NCBI GenBank assembly: GCA_003218525.1
Contig: QHNU01000189.1
Coordinates: 1 to 7,518 of the forward strand
Direction of reading: 5' to 3'
Length of the DNA stretch: 7,518 bases
DNA from: Verrucomicrobiota bacterium
Lineage (GTDB): Bacteria > Verrucomicrobiota > Verrucomicrobiia > Chthoniobacterales > UBA10450
The notes beneath the pieces are model-generated. The model had not been told where the DNA came from, searched no databases, and saw nothing but the letters and a program-made list of their open reading frames with translations. Positions within the stretch are counted from its first letter, which is position 1. Every line of letters starts with the position of its first letter. Shown one piece after another: positions 1-5,855 of this stretch. Both the position numbers and the translations under genes were made by a program.

Positions 1-63
1 ACGGCCGCCGCTGCGGTGATGTCGCTCTTTGCGCCGCGTCCACGTGAAGGTTGGGGCGATTGA
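1..63 (+). CDS. possible 3' end of an upstream gene (partial)
   Basis: Frame 1 is open from the window edge to a TGA at 61-63 and gives about 20 residues, starting Ala-rich and ending PREGWGD. The other two forward frames are closed by stops within this stretch. The fragment is too short to assign to a family, and an open stretch of 20 codons can occur by chance. The call rests only on position, strand and the stop. Confidence 0.3.
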   Translation, partial: TAAAAVMSLFAPRPREGWGD

Positions 64-117
64 CGGTGAAGACACCATTTTGCGTTGCGCGTGCGATCGT
101 TTTGGTAATCTGATGCG

Positions 118-627
118 GTGGATTTATCGACTCTCGCAAACATCGCCACTGCATTGACGGTGATTACCGCCGTTATCTTCGGCCTGATCGAAGCTCGACG
201 TCTGCGGCGTGATCGAGAGGAACGCGCCGCCCTTGAGGCGGTCCACGCGATGTTGACCCCACCCTATATGGAGTTCTTCCTTCTCATTCAAACAACTCTT
301 CCCGAGAATGCTTCGCCGGCCGAGGTGCGATCTAACCCGGACACACTCAAGGCCGTACGATCGCTCGGGATGGTCATTGAAGGACTCGGTTACTCTGTTT
401 TCGAACGCATTGTGCCGCTGCGCATCGTGGACAATCTCGTGGGCGGAAATATTCGCGTCGTTTGGCGCAAATTGCGGCGTTACGTTGAGTTTGAACGGGA
501 ACGCAGTGGATCGCAAAAAACGTTTGAGTGGTTTCAATGGCTCGCCGAACAGCTCGAGCAATACAAGGGCGGCAAAACTAGCTTGCAGATCGGTGCCCAT
601 GAAGCCTATCGCGATTGGAAAGCATAG
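118..627 (+). CDS. small membrane-anchored protein of unknown function
   Basis: This 169-residue protein is not one I can assign to a characterised family. Residues 5-25 (LANIATALTVITAVIFGLIEA) form one hydrophobic helix. A strongly basic stretch (RRLRRDREER) follows at once, so the helix is probably a signal anchor with the rest facing the cytoplasm. The soluble part is mostly helical and charged (WRKLRRYVEFERERSG, WLAEQLEQYKGG). The plan, one N-terminal helix, a basic linker and an approximately 140-residue helical domain, resembles DUF4760-type hypothetical proteins, but that is resemblance only. GTG at 118 is the first possible start after an in-frame TAA at 106-108. No good Shine-Dalgarno precedes it, and an ATG at 113 is out of frame. 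A 200-residue frame on the opposite strand covers the same bases. I prefer this frame because its protein has a sensible topology. Confidence 0.62.
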   Translation: MDLSTLANIATALTVITAVIFGLIEARRLRRDREERAALEAVHAMLTPPYMEFFLLIQTTLPENASPAEVRSNPDTLKAVRSLGMVIEGLGYSVFERIVPLRIVDNLVGGNIRVVWRKLRRYVEFERERSGSQKTFEWFQWLAEQLEQYKGGKTSLQIGAHEAYRDWKA

Positions 628-691
628 ATACCCGAATTGATGCGGCGGGCTCCACATGACGAGTCCAAGACGCTGTTGAGCAGGTTCTACC

Positions 692-714
692 CCGCGGCCA
701 GCGACCGCGGCTAC
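692..714 (-). repeat. GTAG-headed REP-like hairpin, copy 1
   Basis: On the minus strand GTAG (714-711) is followed at once by a perfect 6 bp stem: arms CCGCGG at 705-710 and 692-697, with a 7-base loop at 698-704. The core GGTCGCTG also occurs in the copy between tal and trmL. GTAG followed by a palindrome is the known signature of REP elements linked to RAYT transposases. Membership in such a family is inferred from architecture, as no transposase is in the window. Confidence 0.68.
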
Positions 715-726
715 AAATCCTTGCAT

Positions 727-742
727 TTCACGTCGGCGTGAA
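727..742. terminator. hairpin, possible weak terminator of the first gene
   Basis: TTCACG (727-732) and CGTGAA (737-742) form a perfect 6 bp stem with the tetraloop TCGG. The sequence after it (GTCTTTGATT) has only a short T run, so intrinsic termination would be weak. The hairpin lies 100 bases past the preceding stop and may instead be part of the local repeat cluster. Confidence 0.3.
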
Positions 743-799
743 GTCTTTGATTGCGGCTACAACGTTTGCGTTCCGCCGGTAAATCAGAGAACATTGCGC

Positions 800-2215
800 A
801 TGGCGTTTGACCTGAAGGAAATCATCGCGGCACGGCTGGGTGAAAACTACGAGCTGCATCATCGGCACGTTAATCGCACCCTCGTCGCCGCTCAGCGCGT
901 GATCGGTTTCGACAAAGTCTATGCCCGAGCAGAAGGCGCTTATCTTTATGATATGGATAACGCCGCTTATCTCGATTTCCTCAGCGGCTATTCCGTTTTC
1001 AACATCGGCCGGAATCATCCGGTCGTGAAGCAGGCCATCCGTGACGTCCTCGATCTCGATCTGCCGAACATGGTGCAAATGGATTGCTCGCTTTTGAGCG
1101 GGCTGCTCGCAGAGGCGATCATAAAACGCACCCCACGCCACCTAGACGCTGTCTTTTTTTGCAACTCTGGCACGGAAGCAATGGAAGGAGCGCTGAAATT
1201 CGCCCGCGCTGCGACGGGCCGGAAACGGGTCGTCTCGCTCGAAAGCGCGTTTCATGGACTGAGTCTCGGGTCCTTGTCGCTGATGGGCTGCGACAGTTTC
1301 ACAGAGGGTTTCGGTCCACTGATGGATGAATGGGACACCCGAATTGCACTCGATGACATCACATCGCTCGAGCGCGAACTGGCCAAGCGCGATGTTGCCG
1401 CGCTCGTAATCGAACCGGTCCAGGGCAAAGGTTGCAAGTCACCGGGCGACTCCTTTTTCCCACGCGCGCAGGAGCTTTGCCGAAAACATGGCACGCTTTT
1501 TATTTCCGATGAAGTCCAATGCGGGCTCGGAAGAACCGGAAAGATGTTCGGTTTCCAACATTGGAATCTCGAACCGGATATCATCACGCTCGCGAAAACC
1601 TTGAGCGGTGGTTACGTCCCATGCGGCGCTATTGTCACGCGGCGCGATATTTATCAGAAGACCTTTAGTCGAATGGATCGCTGCGTGGTTCATTCCACTA
1701 CATTCGGCCGCAACAACCTTGCCATGGCCTGTGGCCTGGCTGCGTTAGAAGTAATCGATCAAGAAAATCTGATCGAGCGCGCTGCGAAAATGGGTGCGCA
1801 ATTGATGGAACGCGTCGATGCCCTGCGCGCCAAACACTCGTTTATCAAGGAGGTGCGCGGCAAAGGTCTGATTATTGGCATCGAGTTTCACGAGCCGAGT
1901 GAGTTCAAGCTGAAGATGGCTTGGAAATTACTGCACAAGGTCGACAAGGTCCTCTTCGCGCAAATGATCGTGACGCAGATGCTAAGCAAGCACCATATCC
2001 TGACCCAGGTCGCCGGTCACGCCATGGACGTGGTCAAAATCCTACCGCCACTCATTATCGGTGAACGCGAGATCGATCTTTTTGTGAGCGCGCTTGATTC
2101 GGTGTTGACCGAGTGCCGCAAATTCCCCGGACCGATGTGGGAACTTGGCAACAACTTCGTCCGCGCTGCCATTGGCTCCAGGCGACAGGCCCAAGCCCCG
2201 GTCGTCTCCGCCTAG
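800..2215 (+). CDS. class III PLP-dependent aminotransferase (ornithine/putrescine/HpnO-like)
   Basis: This 471-residue protein is a fold-type I, class III (omega) aminotransferase that moves an amino group from an amine or amino acid to a 2-oxo acid through pyridoxal phosphate. Visible signatures are NSGTEAME at 122-129 (PLP phosphate loop), FHG at 151-153 (ring stacking), IEPVQGKG at 204-211, DEVQCGLGRTG at 237-247 with D237 facing the pyridine nitrogen, and LAKTLSGG with K266 as the Schiff-base lysine. The D-to-K distance of 29 residues equals that in ornithine aminotransferase. The N-terminus (ENYELHHRHVNRTL) and the C-terminal stretch (LFAQMIV, then HHILTQVAG and KILPPLIIGE) resemble the subgroup containing the hopanoid enzyme HpnO and many enzymes labelled 'aspartate aminotransferase family'. 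No hopanoid gene is present, so the substrate is open. ATG 800 is preferred over an in-frame TTG at 794 because AGAGA lies about 9 bases upstream. Transaldolase follows after 86 bases. Confidence 0.93.
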   Translation: MAFDLKEIIAARLGENYELHHRHVNRTLVAAQRVIGFDKVYARAEGAYLYDMDNAAYLDFLSGYSVFNIGRNHPVVKQAIRDVLDLDLPNMVQMDCSLLSGLLAEAIIKRTPRHLDAVFFCNSGTEAMEGALKFARAATGRKRVVSLESAFHGLSLGSLSLMGCDSFTEGFGPLMDEWDTRIALDDITSLERELAKRDVAALVIEPVQGKGCKSPGDSFFPRAQELCRKHGTLFISDEVQCGLGRTGKMFGFQHWNLEPDIITLAKTLSGGYVPCGAIVTRRDIYQKTFSRMDRCVVHSTTFGRNNLAMACGLAALEVIDQENLIERAAKMGAQLMERVDALRAKHSFIKEVRGKGLIIGIEFHEPSEFKLKMAWKLLHKVDKVLFAQMIVTQMLSKHHILTQVAGHAMDVVKILPPLIIGEREIDLFVSALDSVLTECRKFPGPMWELGNNFVRAAIGSRRQAQAPVVSA

Positions 2216-2286
2216 TTGATCGCGGCTGAAGTCACTTCGAGCGATTTGCTTTGAGCGGCCGTCGTACCGGCGTAGATTTCGGTTCT

Positions 2287-2291
2287 GGAGG
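2287..2291 (+). promoter_or_regulatory. Shine-Dalgarno that fixes the tal start
   Basis: GGAGG lies 10 bases before ATG 2302. It is only 2 bases from an out-of-frame ATG at 2294 that opens a three-codon frame (Met-Asn-Gln-stop), which is too close to be used. The site therefore supports 2302 over the upstream in-frame TTG at 2251. Confidence 0.7.
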
Positions 2292-2301
2292 AAATGAACC
2301 A

Positions 2302-3297
2302 ATGAACATTGCCGTCGAGGAACCGAAGCAAACGGGAGCCAAGCTGAACCAACTGGAACAGCTCAAGAAATTTACCAAAGTCGTCGCGGATACCGGCGAT
2401 TTCGAATCGATCAAGTCATTCAGGCCAGAGGATGCGACGACCAACCCGAGCCTTATTTTTGCTGCGACCCAGAAGCCACAGTACGTCCATTTGCTGGAAG
2501 AAGTGTTGCGGGAACGGAAGAAGTCGGGCCTGACCAGTGCGGCGCAGATTGAAGATATCATCGATCACCTGCTCATTCAGTTTGGCTGTGAAATCCTGAA
2601 GATCGTGCCCGGCCGGATCTCGACGGAAACCGACGCGCGTTTTTCCTTTGACGTGCAGGGCTCGATTAAGAAGGCGCGCCGTCTCATTGACTTATATAGG
2701 GAACGCGGAATCGGCCGGGAACGAGTCCTGATCAAGATTGCGTCAACCTGGGAGGGCTTTCTCGCGGCCGAACAGCTTCAAAAGGAAGGGATCCACTGCA
2801 ATATGACACTGCTCTTTTCGCTGGTGCAGGGCGCGCGTGCAGCCGAGGTCAAAGCGCAACTGATCTCCCCTTTCGTCGGTCGGATTTACGACTGGTACAA
2901 GAAGGAAAATAAACGTGACTATCAGCCCGCTGAAGACCCAGGGGTGCAGTCGGTGAAGGAGATCTACACTTATTACAAGAAGCTCGATTACCCAACCGAA
3001 ATAATGGGAGCTAGTTTCCGAAACAAAGGTGAGATATTGGAACTGGCCGGTTGTGACCTCCTCACCATCAGCCCGGAACTGATGAAAGAATTAGCCGACT
3101 CGAACGAGCCGGTCGAGCGCAAGCTCAGTTCGGAAAAAGCGAAGCTGGCTCAAGTACAACGCTTGGAGCTGGACGAGAAAAAGTTTCGCTATCTCTTGAA
3201 TGATAACGCAATGGCGACGGAGAAGACGGCGGAAGGCATTCGCAAGTTTGCGGCCGATATTGTGAAGCTGGAGAAATTTGTCTCCTCGAAGTTGTAG
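2302..3297 (+). CDS. tal: transaldolase, TalB type
   Basis: This 331-residue cytoplasmic enzyme of the non-oxidative pentose phosphate pathway moves a dihydroxyacetone unit between sedoheptulose-7-phosphate and glyceraldehyde-3-phosphate, giving erythrose-4-phosphate and fructose-6-phosphate. It follows E. coli TalB (317 residues) closely along its whole length with a 13-residue offset. Landmarks are VVADTGD with D30 (D17 in TalB), DATTNPSLIF, the PGRISTETDAR segment with E109 (E96), and LIKIASTWEG with K145 as the Schiff-base lysine (K132). Also present are GIHCNMTLLFS, SPFVGRIYDWY, AEDPGVQSVKEIY, MGASFRNKGEILELAGCD and, near the end, AEGIRKFA. All catalytic residues are intact. The extra N-terminal 13 residues are polar and lysine/glutamate-rich. 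The start is set by GGAGG at 2287-2291. The TAG stop (3295-3297) lies inside the GTAG of a REP-like hairpin, and trmL begins 44 bases on. Confidence 0.97.
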   Translation: MNIAVEEPKQTGAKLNQLEQLKKFTKVVADTGDFESIKSFRPEDATTNPSLIFAATQKPQYVHLLEEVLRERKKSGLTSAAQIEDIIDHLLIQFGCEILKIVPGRISTETDARFSFDVQGSIKKARRLIDLYRERGIGRERVLIKIASTWEGFLAAEQLQKEGIHCNMTLLFSLVQGARAAEVKAQLISPFVGRIYDWYKKENKRDYQPAEDPGVQSVKEIYTYYKKLDYPTEIMGASFRNKGEILELAGCDLLTISPELMKELADSNEPVERKLSSEKAKLAQVQRLELDEKKFRYLLNDNAMATEKTAEGIRKFAADIVKLEKFVSSKL

Positions 3298-3338
3298 CCG
3301 GTCGCTGACCGCGTCCCGGCGTCGGCGACGCCGGCTAC
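3294..3338. repeat. inverted pair of GTAG hairpins (REPIN-like), copies 2 and 3
   Basis: Two GTAG-headed hairpins face each other. The plus-strand unit has GTAG at 3294-3297 and stem CGGTC/GACCG (3299-3303, 3307-3311) with loop GCT. The minus-strand unit has CTAC at 3335-3338 and an 8 bp stem at 3316-3323 and 3327-3334 with loop GGC. The outer ends TGTAGCCGG (3293-3301) and CCGGCTACA (3331-3339) are perfect reverse complements over 9 bases. Two inverted REPs make the unit called a REPIN. It fills the tal-trmL gap. The stem has no T tract after it, so it is not a classic terminator, though it could block 3' exonucleases or polymerase. Confidence 0.78.
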
Positions 3339-3341
3339 AGT

Positions 3342-3788
3342 ATGTTCAACGTTGTCCTAGTTGAGCCGGAGATTCCCCCGAATACGGGCAACGTTGGCCG
3401 TCTGTGCCTCGCCACTCGATCGACGCTTCACCTTGTCGAACCACTCGGCTTTTCAATCAACCATCGTCAATTAAAGCGTGCGGGGCTCGATTACTGGGAA
3501 GAGGTGGATCTGCGCAAGTGGTCCAGTCTTGAAGCCCTTCAGGCTGCCAATGCCGCAGCGCGCTTCTTTTATATAACGACGAAATCTAGCCGGCCCTATT
3601 TTCAAGTAAGGTTCGAGCCGGGCGATTTCTTCGTCTTTGGACGAGAAACCAAGGGATTGCCGGAGACACTGCTGCATCGGAACAATGAAAGCTGCCTGAC
3701 AATTCCGATGGAGGGAACGCGAAGTCTAAATCTCGCGACTGCCGTGGCGATTATTTTGTTTGAAGCAATGCGCCAACTACGGTGTTGA
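3342..3788 (+). CDS. trmL: tRNA (cytidine(34)-2'-O)-methyltransferase TrmL
   Basis: This 148-residue SPOUT-class (trefoil-knot) methyltransferase uses S-adenosylmethionine to 2'-O-methylate the wobble base (C34 or cmnm5U34) of tRNA-Leu isoacceptors. It aligns with E. coli TrmL/YibK (157 residues) from the first residue. Landmarks are the substrate motif EPEIPPNTGNVGRLC (8-22), VEPLGF (32-37), RAGLDYW (46-52), FGRETKGLP (99-107) and the knot motif IPMEGTRSLNLATAVAIILFE (121-141). In the first motif the usual Asn-Thr-Gly after RLC is Ala-Thr-Arg here (24-26), a variation of unknown effect. The C-terminus is a few residues shorter than in E. coli. The start is fixed by alignment (MFNVVLVEPE against MLNIVLYEPE), yet no Shine-Dalgarno precedes it because the REP-like hairpin ends two bases upstream. 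The next gene starts 41 bases after the stop. Confidence 0.95.
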   Translation: MFNVVLVEPEIPPNTGNVGRLCLATRSTLHLVEPLGFSINHRQLKRAGLDYWEEVDLRKWSSLEALQAANAAARFFYITTKSSRPYFQVRFEPGDFFVFGRETKGLPETLLHRNNESCLTIPMEGTRSLNLATAVAIILFEAMRQLRC

Positions 3789-3819
3789 ATAAAGCGAAGA
3801 GGGCGATTGTCTATAGAAC

Positions 3820-3823
3820 GAGG
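3820..3823 (+). promoter_or_regulatory. Shine-Dalgarno for the peptidoglycan-binding protein
   Basis: GAGG lies 6 bases before ATG 3830. Together with the textbook signal peptide that begins at this ATG, it supports 3830 over the in-frame GTG at 3782, which overlaps the end of trmL. Confidence 0.5.
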
Positions 3824-3829
3824 TCAGAT

Positions 3830-4786
3830 ATGAAAAAATTTCTCGTCGGCTTAACCGCAGTTTTGGCGGCCGGGGGGATTGCGTGTGCCGATGATCCCAA
3901 GTCGCCGCCGAGCAGGGCACGGAGCAGCCAACCGTCGCCTCCGGTCGCGCAAAATGGATATCGCCCTTCGGGCGTTGGGGCAGTCCCCCGTTATTCGAAT
4001 CAGCCGGCTCGGCTCAACGGCTATGCAAATTTGCCGCAAACCCGTCGCTATCCGGGCAGCTCGCCTCTCCAGAATAACGGACTAGCGAATCGGTCTACAA
4101 ACTGGCGCCTCCGACAATTCGATGGTCACACTCTCGCCGACCAGAACACGAGTGGCACCATCCGGCGGAATTGGCGCCATTTCGACCTAAATCGAAGAAG
4201 CGATCCGGATGATGTGACTCGTAACGCAAACGGCCGGCGCGCTCGTGACAGCCAGAATGTCTCGCTTGGCCAAAACACACTCGATGGTCATCGAGGTGAT
4301 CGGGTTTCGCGCCATGACGGTACCCCAGTTGCAAATGCCGGGCGAACCCGCGGCGGGAATCCGGTTGTCGCCTTTAACAACGGTGACGCGATCAGCCTCT
4401 CCGATGCTCGGCGGCGTTGTCACGATTTCGGCCGAGGTCACGACCGCGACTGGTGGCATCGCCGTTGCCATACCGTCATCCTAATCGGAGGCGGTTTTTG
4501 GGCTTGGGATGCCGGTTGGTGGTATCCGGCCTGGGGTTACGATTCTTCCTATTCCAACTACGCCTACAACGGACCGATCTATGGCTATGATGGATTGGCC
4601 CCCGACCAGGTAATCGCTAACGTGCAAGGCGCGCTGCAAGAACTCGGCTATTTTCCTGACGCCGTCGACGGTGTGCTCGGTCCCAGTACTCAGCAGGCAA
4701 TCGCCGATTACCAACAAGATCGCGGATTACCAATTACCGGAGCGATCGATCGTCCGACACTGCTTTCGCTCGGATTTATTTATTAA
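3830..4786 (+). CDS. secreted peptidoglycan-binding-domain protein
   Basis: This 318-residue exported protein begins with a signal peptide (MKKFLVGLTAVLAAGGIACA, then DDP). Cleavage by signal peptidase I after ACA is likely. The Cys has no leucine three positions before it, so a lipoprotein is less likely. Residues 23-190 are low in hydrophobics and rich in Asn, Arg, Gly, Pro and Ser, and look disordered. A Cys-flanked basic segment (C197, C213) with RDWWHRR leads into a short hydrophobic and aromatic stretch with VILIGGG and GWWYPAWGYD, then Tyr/Asn-rich repeats of SYSNYAYNG type. The C-terminus, residues 259-318, is a peptidoglycan-binding domain of the PF01471 type, shown by LQELGYFPDAVDGVLGPSTQ and the GLPITGAIDRPTLLSLG ending. 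No catalytic domain is visible. It probably anchors in the periplasm or wall matrix. The function is unknown beyond peptidoglycan binding. Confidence 0.85.
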   Translation: MKKFLVGLTAVLAAGGIACADDPKSPPSRARSSQPSPPVAQNGYRPSGVGAVPRYSNQPARLNGYANLPQTRRYPGSSPLQNNGLANRSTNWRLRQFDGHTLADQNTSGTIRRNWRHFDLNRRSDPDDVTRNANGRRARDSQNVSLGQNTLDGHRGDRVSRHDGTPVANAGRTRGGNPVVAFNNGDAISLSDARRRCHDFGRGHDRDWWHRRCHTVILIGGGFWAWDAGWWYPAWGYDSSYSNYAYNGPIYGYDGLAPDQVIANVQGALQELGYFPDAVDGVLGPSTQQAIADYQQDRGLPITGAIDRPTLLSLGFIY

Positions 4787-4844
4787 GGGAGGCCGGAGCG
4801 CAGTCGCGTTGCCGGCTTCGCTCTGACGCGGTAGGCTCGGCCCG

Positions 4845-5516
4845 ATGGCAAGCGGAGATGCGCCCTTGATCGCTCGCAATTTGCGACGTTCGTTTCGGAT
4901 CGGCCCGCGCCGAATCGAGGTTTTGCGTGGCATTTCGATGGAAGTGCGTCACGGCGAGGCGGTGTTTCTAGTCGGTGCTTCGGGCGCGGGAAAAACGACG
5001 TTGCTTTACACTCTGGCGGGGTTAGAGCGGCCGGAGGAGGGGACGGTCGAGTTCCGCGGACGCCGCCTGTACAGCGGCAGCTCGCGATCACAGGCGAAGA
5101 TCCGCAACACGGAAATGGGTTTTGTTTTTCAGGGATATTTTCTGCTGCCGGAACTCACGGCGCTCGAAAACGTCATGATGCCGGAAATGATCGGTGGACG
5201 AGTGAAGAAGTCAGTCGCGGAAGAAAGCTTGCGGGCGGTTGGGCTCAGCGAACGACTGCAACATTTACCGGCTGAGCTTTCCGGAGGCGAGCAACAGCGG
5301 GTCGCGATTGCGCGGGCGTTGGTGAACAATCCTGAAATTGTATTTGCCGACGAACCGACCGGAAATCTGGATTCAAAGACCGGTGACGCAATTATCGATT
5401 TGTTGCTCTCGCTCGCACGTGAGAGGAACAAGACTCTGCTGGTAGTAACGCATGACCCCCGTTTAGCCGGACGCGGCGATCGCCAGTTACACATAGTTGA
5501 CGGGCAGCTCGAATGA
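4845..5516 (+). CDS. ABC transporter ATP-binding protein, LolD/MacB type
   Basis: This 223-residue ATPase subunit has a complete nucleotide-binding domain: Walker A GASGAGKT at 44-51 (K50), Q-loop VFQ with Q96, signature LSGGEQQR at 145-152, Walker B IVFADE at 165-170 with catalytic E170, D-loop NLDS at 174-177 and switch histidine H203. The stretch FLLPELTALENVMMP after the Q-loop matches the LolD/FtsE/MacB branch, where LolD has HHLLPDFTALENV. LolD drives LolC/LolE to release lipoproteins from the inner membrane for the LolA carrier, and MacB-type relatives serve efflux. No membrane subunit lies in the window: a peptidoglycan-binding protein is upstream and gene-free repeats are downstream. 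Its partner must be encoded elsewhere, so the exact system is unsettled. The start ATG at 4845 has no strong Shine-Dalgarno. The upstream gap is 58 bases. Confidence 0.92.
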   Translation: MASGDAPLIARNLRRSFRIGPRRIEVLRGISMEVRHGEAVFLVGASGAGKTTLLYTLAGLERPEEGTVEFRGRRLYSGSSRSQAKIRNTEMGFVFQGYFLLPELTALENVMMPEMIGGRVKKSVAEESLRAVGLSERLQHLPAELSGGEQQRVAIARALVNNPEIVFADEPTGNLDSKTGDAIIDLLLSLARERNKTLLVVTHDPRLAGRGDRQLHIVDGQLE

Positions 5517-5560
5517 GGTCTTTTACCGGCTCTCTGCCAGCCGGGACAAAAAGGTGTTCG

Positions 5561-5581
5561 AACGTCATAGACCGCTGCTAC
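5561..5581 (-). repeat. decayed GTAG-headed element
   Basis: On the minus strand GTAG (5581-5578) is followed by CAGCGGTC, which looks like the 5' arm of a stem. The matching 3' arm has been lost: only three bases (GTC/GAC) can still pair around the loop. It resembles the intact copies in head and arm position, so it is read as a degraded member. Confidence 0.4.
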
Positions 5582-5621
5582 AGATCGTCGCGACTCGCTT
5601 TGAATTGATCGGCTGACGACA

Positions 5622-5638
5622 CGGAGGCCGTCCCTCCG
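5622..5638. repeat. perfect 6 bp hairpin without a GTAG head
   Basis: CGGAGG (5622-5627) and CCTCCG (5633-5638) pair perfectly around loop CCGTC. No GTAG or CTAC flanks it. It may be a GTAG element that lost its head or a different repeat type. Confidence 0.5.
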
Positions 5639-5650
5639 ACCCCAGGCGAC

Positions 5651-5677
5651 AACGAAGCCGGCCTCGTGCTCTTCGTT
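5651..5677. repeat. 7 bp inverted repeat
   Basis: AACGAAG (5651-5657) and CTTCGTT (5671-5677) are exact reverse complements separated by 13 bases. The spacing would suit a hairpin or a dimeric protein site. Nothing around it says which. Confidence 0.45.
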
Positions 5678-5698
5678 ACAATTGACTTTGTTGTAGTT

Positions 5699-5744
5699 GT
5701 AGAGCGCCGCTACAGGGTTGTAGCCGCCTCGCTCTACCGAGGCG
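5699..5744. repeat. head-to-head GTAG elements forming a nested palindrome (copy 4 plus a half copy)
   Basis: The intact unit on the plus strand has GTAG at 5720-5723, arms CGCCTCG (5725-5731) and CGAGGCG (5738-5744), and loop CTCTAC. A divergent half unit reads CTAC at 5710-5713 with arm GAGCGCC (5702-5708) but no partner arm. Together they build a nested palindrome: outer GTAGAGCG (5699-5706) with CGCTCTAC (5730-5737), inner GCTACA (5709-5714) with TGTAGC (5719-5724) around GGGT. The two folds compete because they share bases 5725-5737. Confidence 0.72.
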
Positions 5745-5787
5745 TTCTTAGCGTCATGTTGGTGCGCGATTTCCTTGGCTGTTGATG

Positions 5788-5812
5788 CACGGCGATGGAG
5801 CGCCGTGGCTAC
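5788..5812 (-). repeat. GTAG-headed REP-like hairpin, copy 5
   Basis: On the minus strand GTAG (5812-5809) and one C are followed by a perfect 7 bp stem: arms at 5801-5807 (CGCCGTG on plus) and 5788-5794 (CACGGCG). The loop reads CTCCAT on the minus strand, which differs from the CTCTAC loop of copy 4 at two pyrimidine transitions only, although the stems are quite different. Confidence 0.72.
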
Positions 5813-5855
5813 CGGGCTTCAAACTGCGCGGCGCGATCGTGAGAGTGACTTCGTT

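Larger units (their letters stand above)
628..799. other. intergenic region with hairpins
   Basis: This gap of about 170 bases before the class III aminotransferase has no credible gene. It holds a GTAG-headed hairpin (692-714), a second perfect hairpin (727-742) and an isolated CTAC (757-760, GTAG on the minus strand) that is not followed directly by a stem and may be a decayed copy. No promoter matching a sigma-70 consensus stands out. Confidence 0.6.

Noticed and set aside
60..110. Promoter with TTGACG at 60-65 before the first gene
   Set aside because: No acceptable -10 box lies 16-18 bases downstream.
124..726. A 200-residue open frame on the minus strand opposite the first gene
   Set aside because: It overlaps the plus-strand gene almost fully, lacks a recognisable motif or topology and runs against all neighbours. 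It is read as a shadow, though the plus-strand gene is itself not strongly supported.
3316..3340. Rho-independent terminator between tal and trmL
   Set aside because: The 8 bp stem is strong but no T tract follows, and the hairpin fits the GTAG repeat family better.
3785..3817. Sigma-70 promoter (TTGAAT and TATAGA) before the peptidoglycan-binding gene
   Set aside because: The spacer would be 21 bases, too long, and neither box is a full match.
4787..4844. GTAG at 4831-4834 as another member of the hairpin family
   Set aside because: No stem follows the GTAG directly. The only local pairing (GAGCG/CGCTC at 4796-4800 and 4820-4824) lies upstream and is short.
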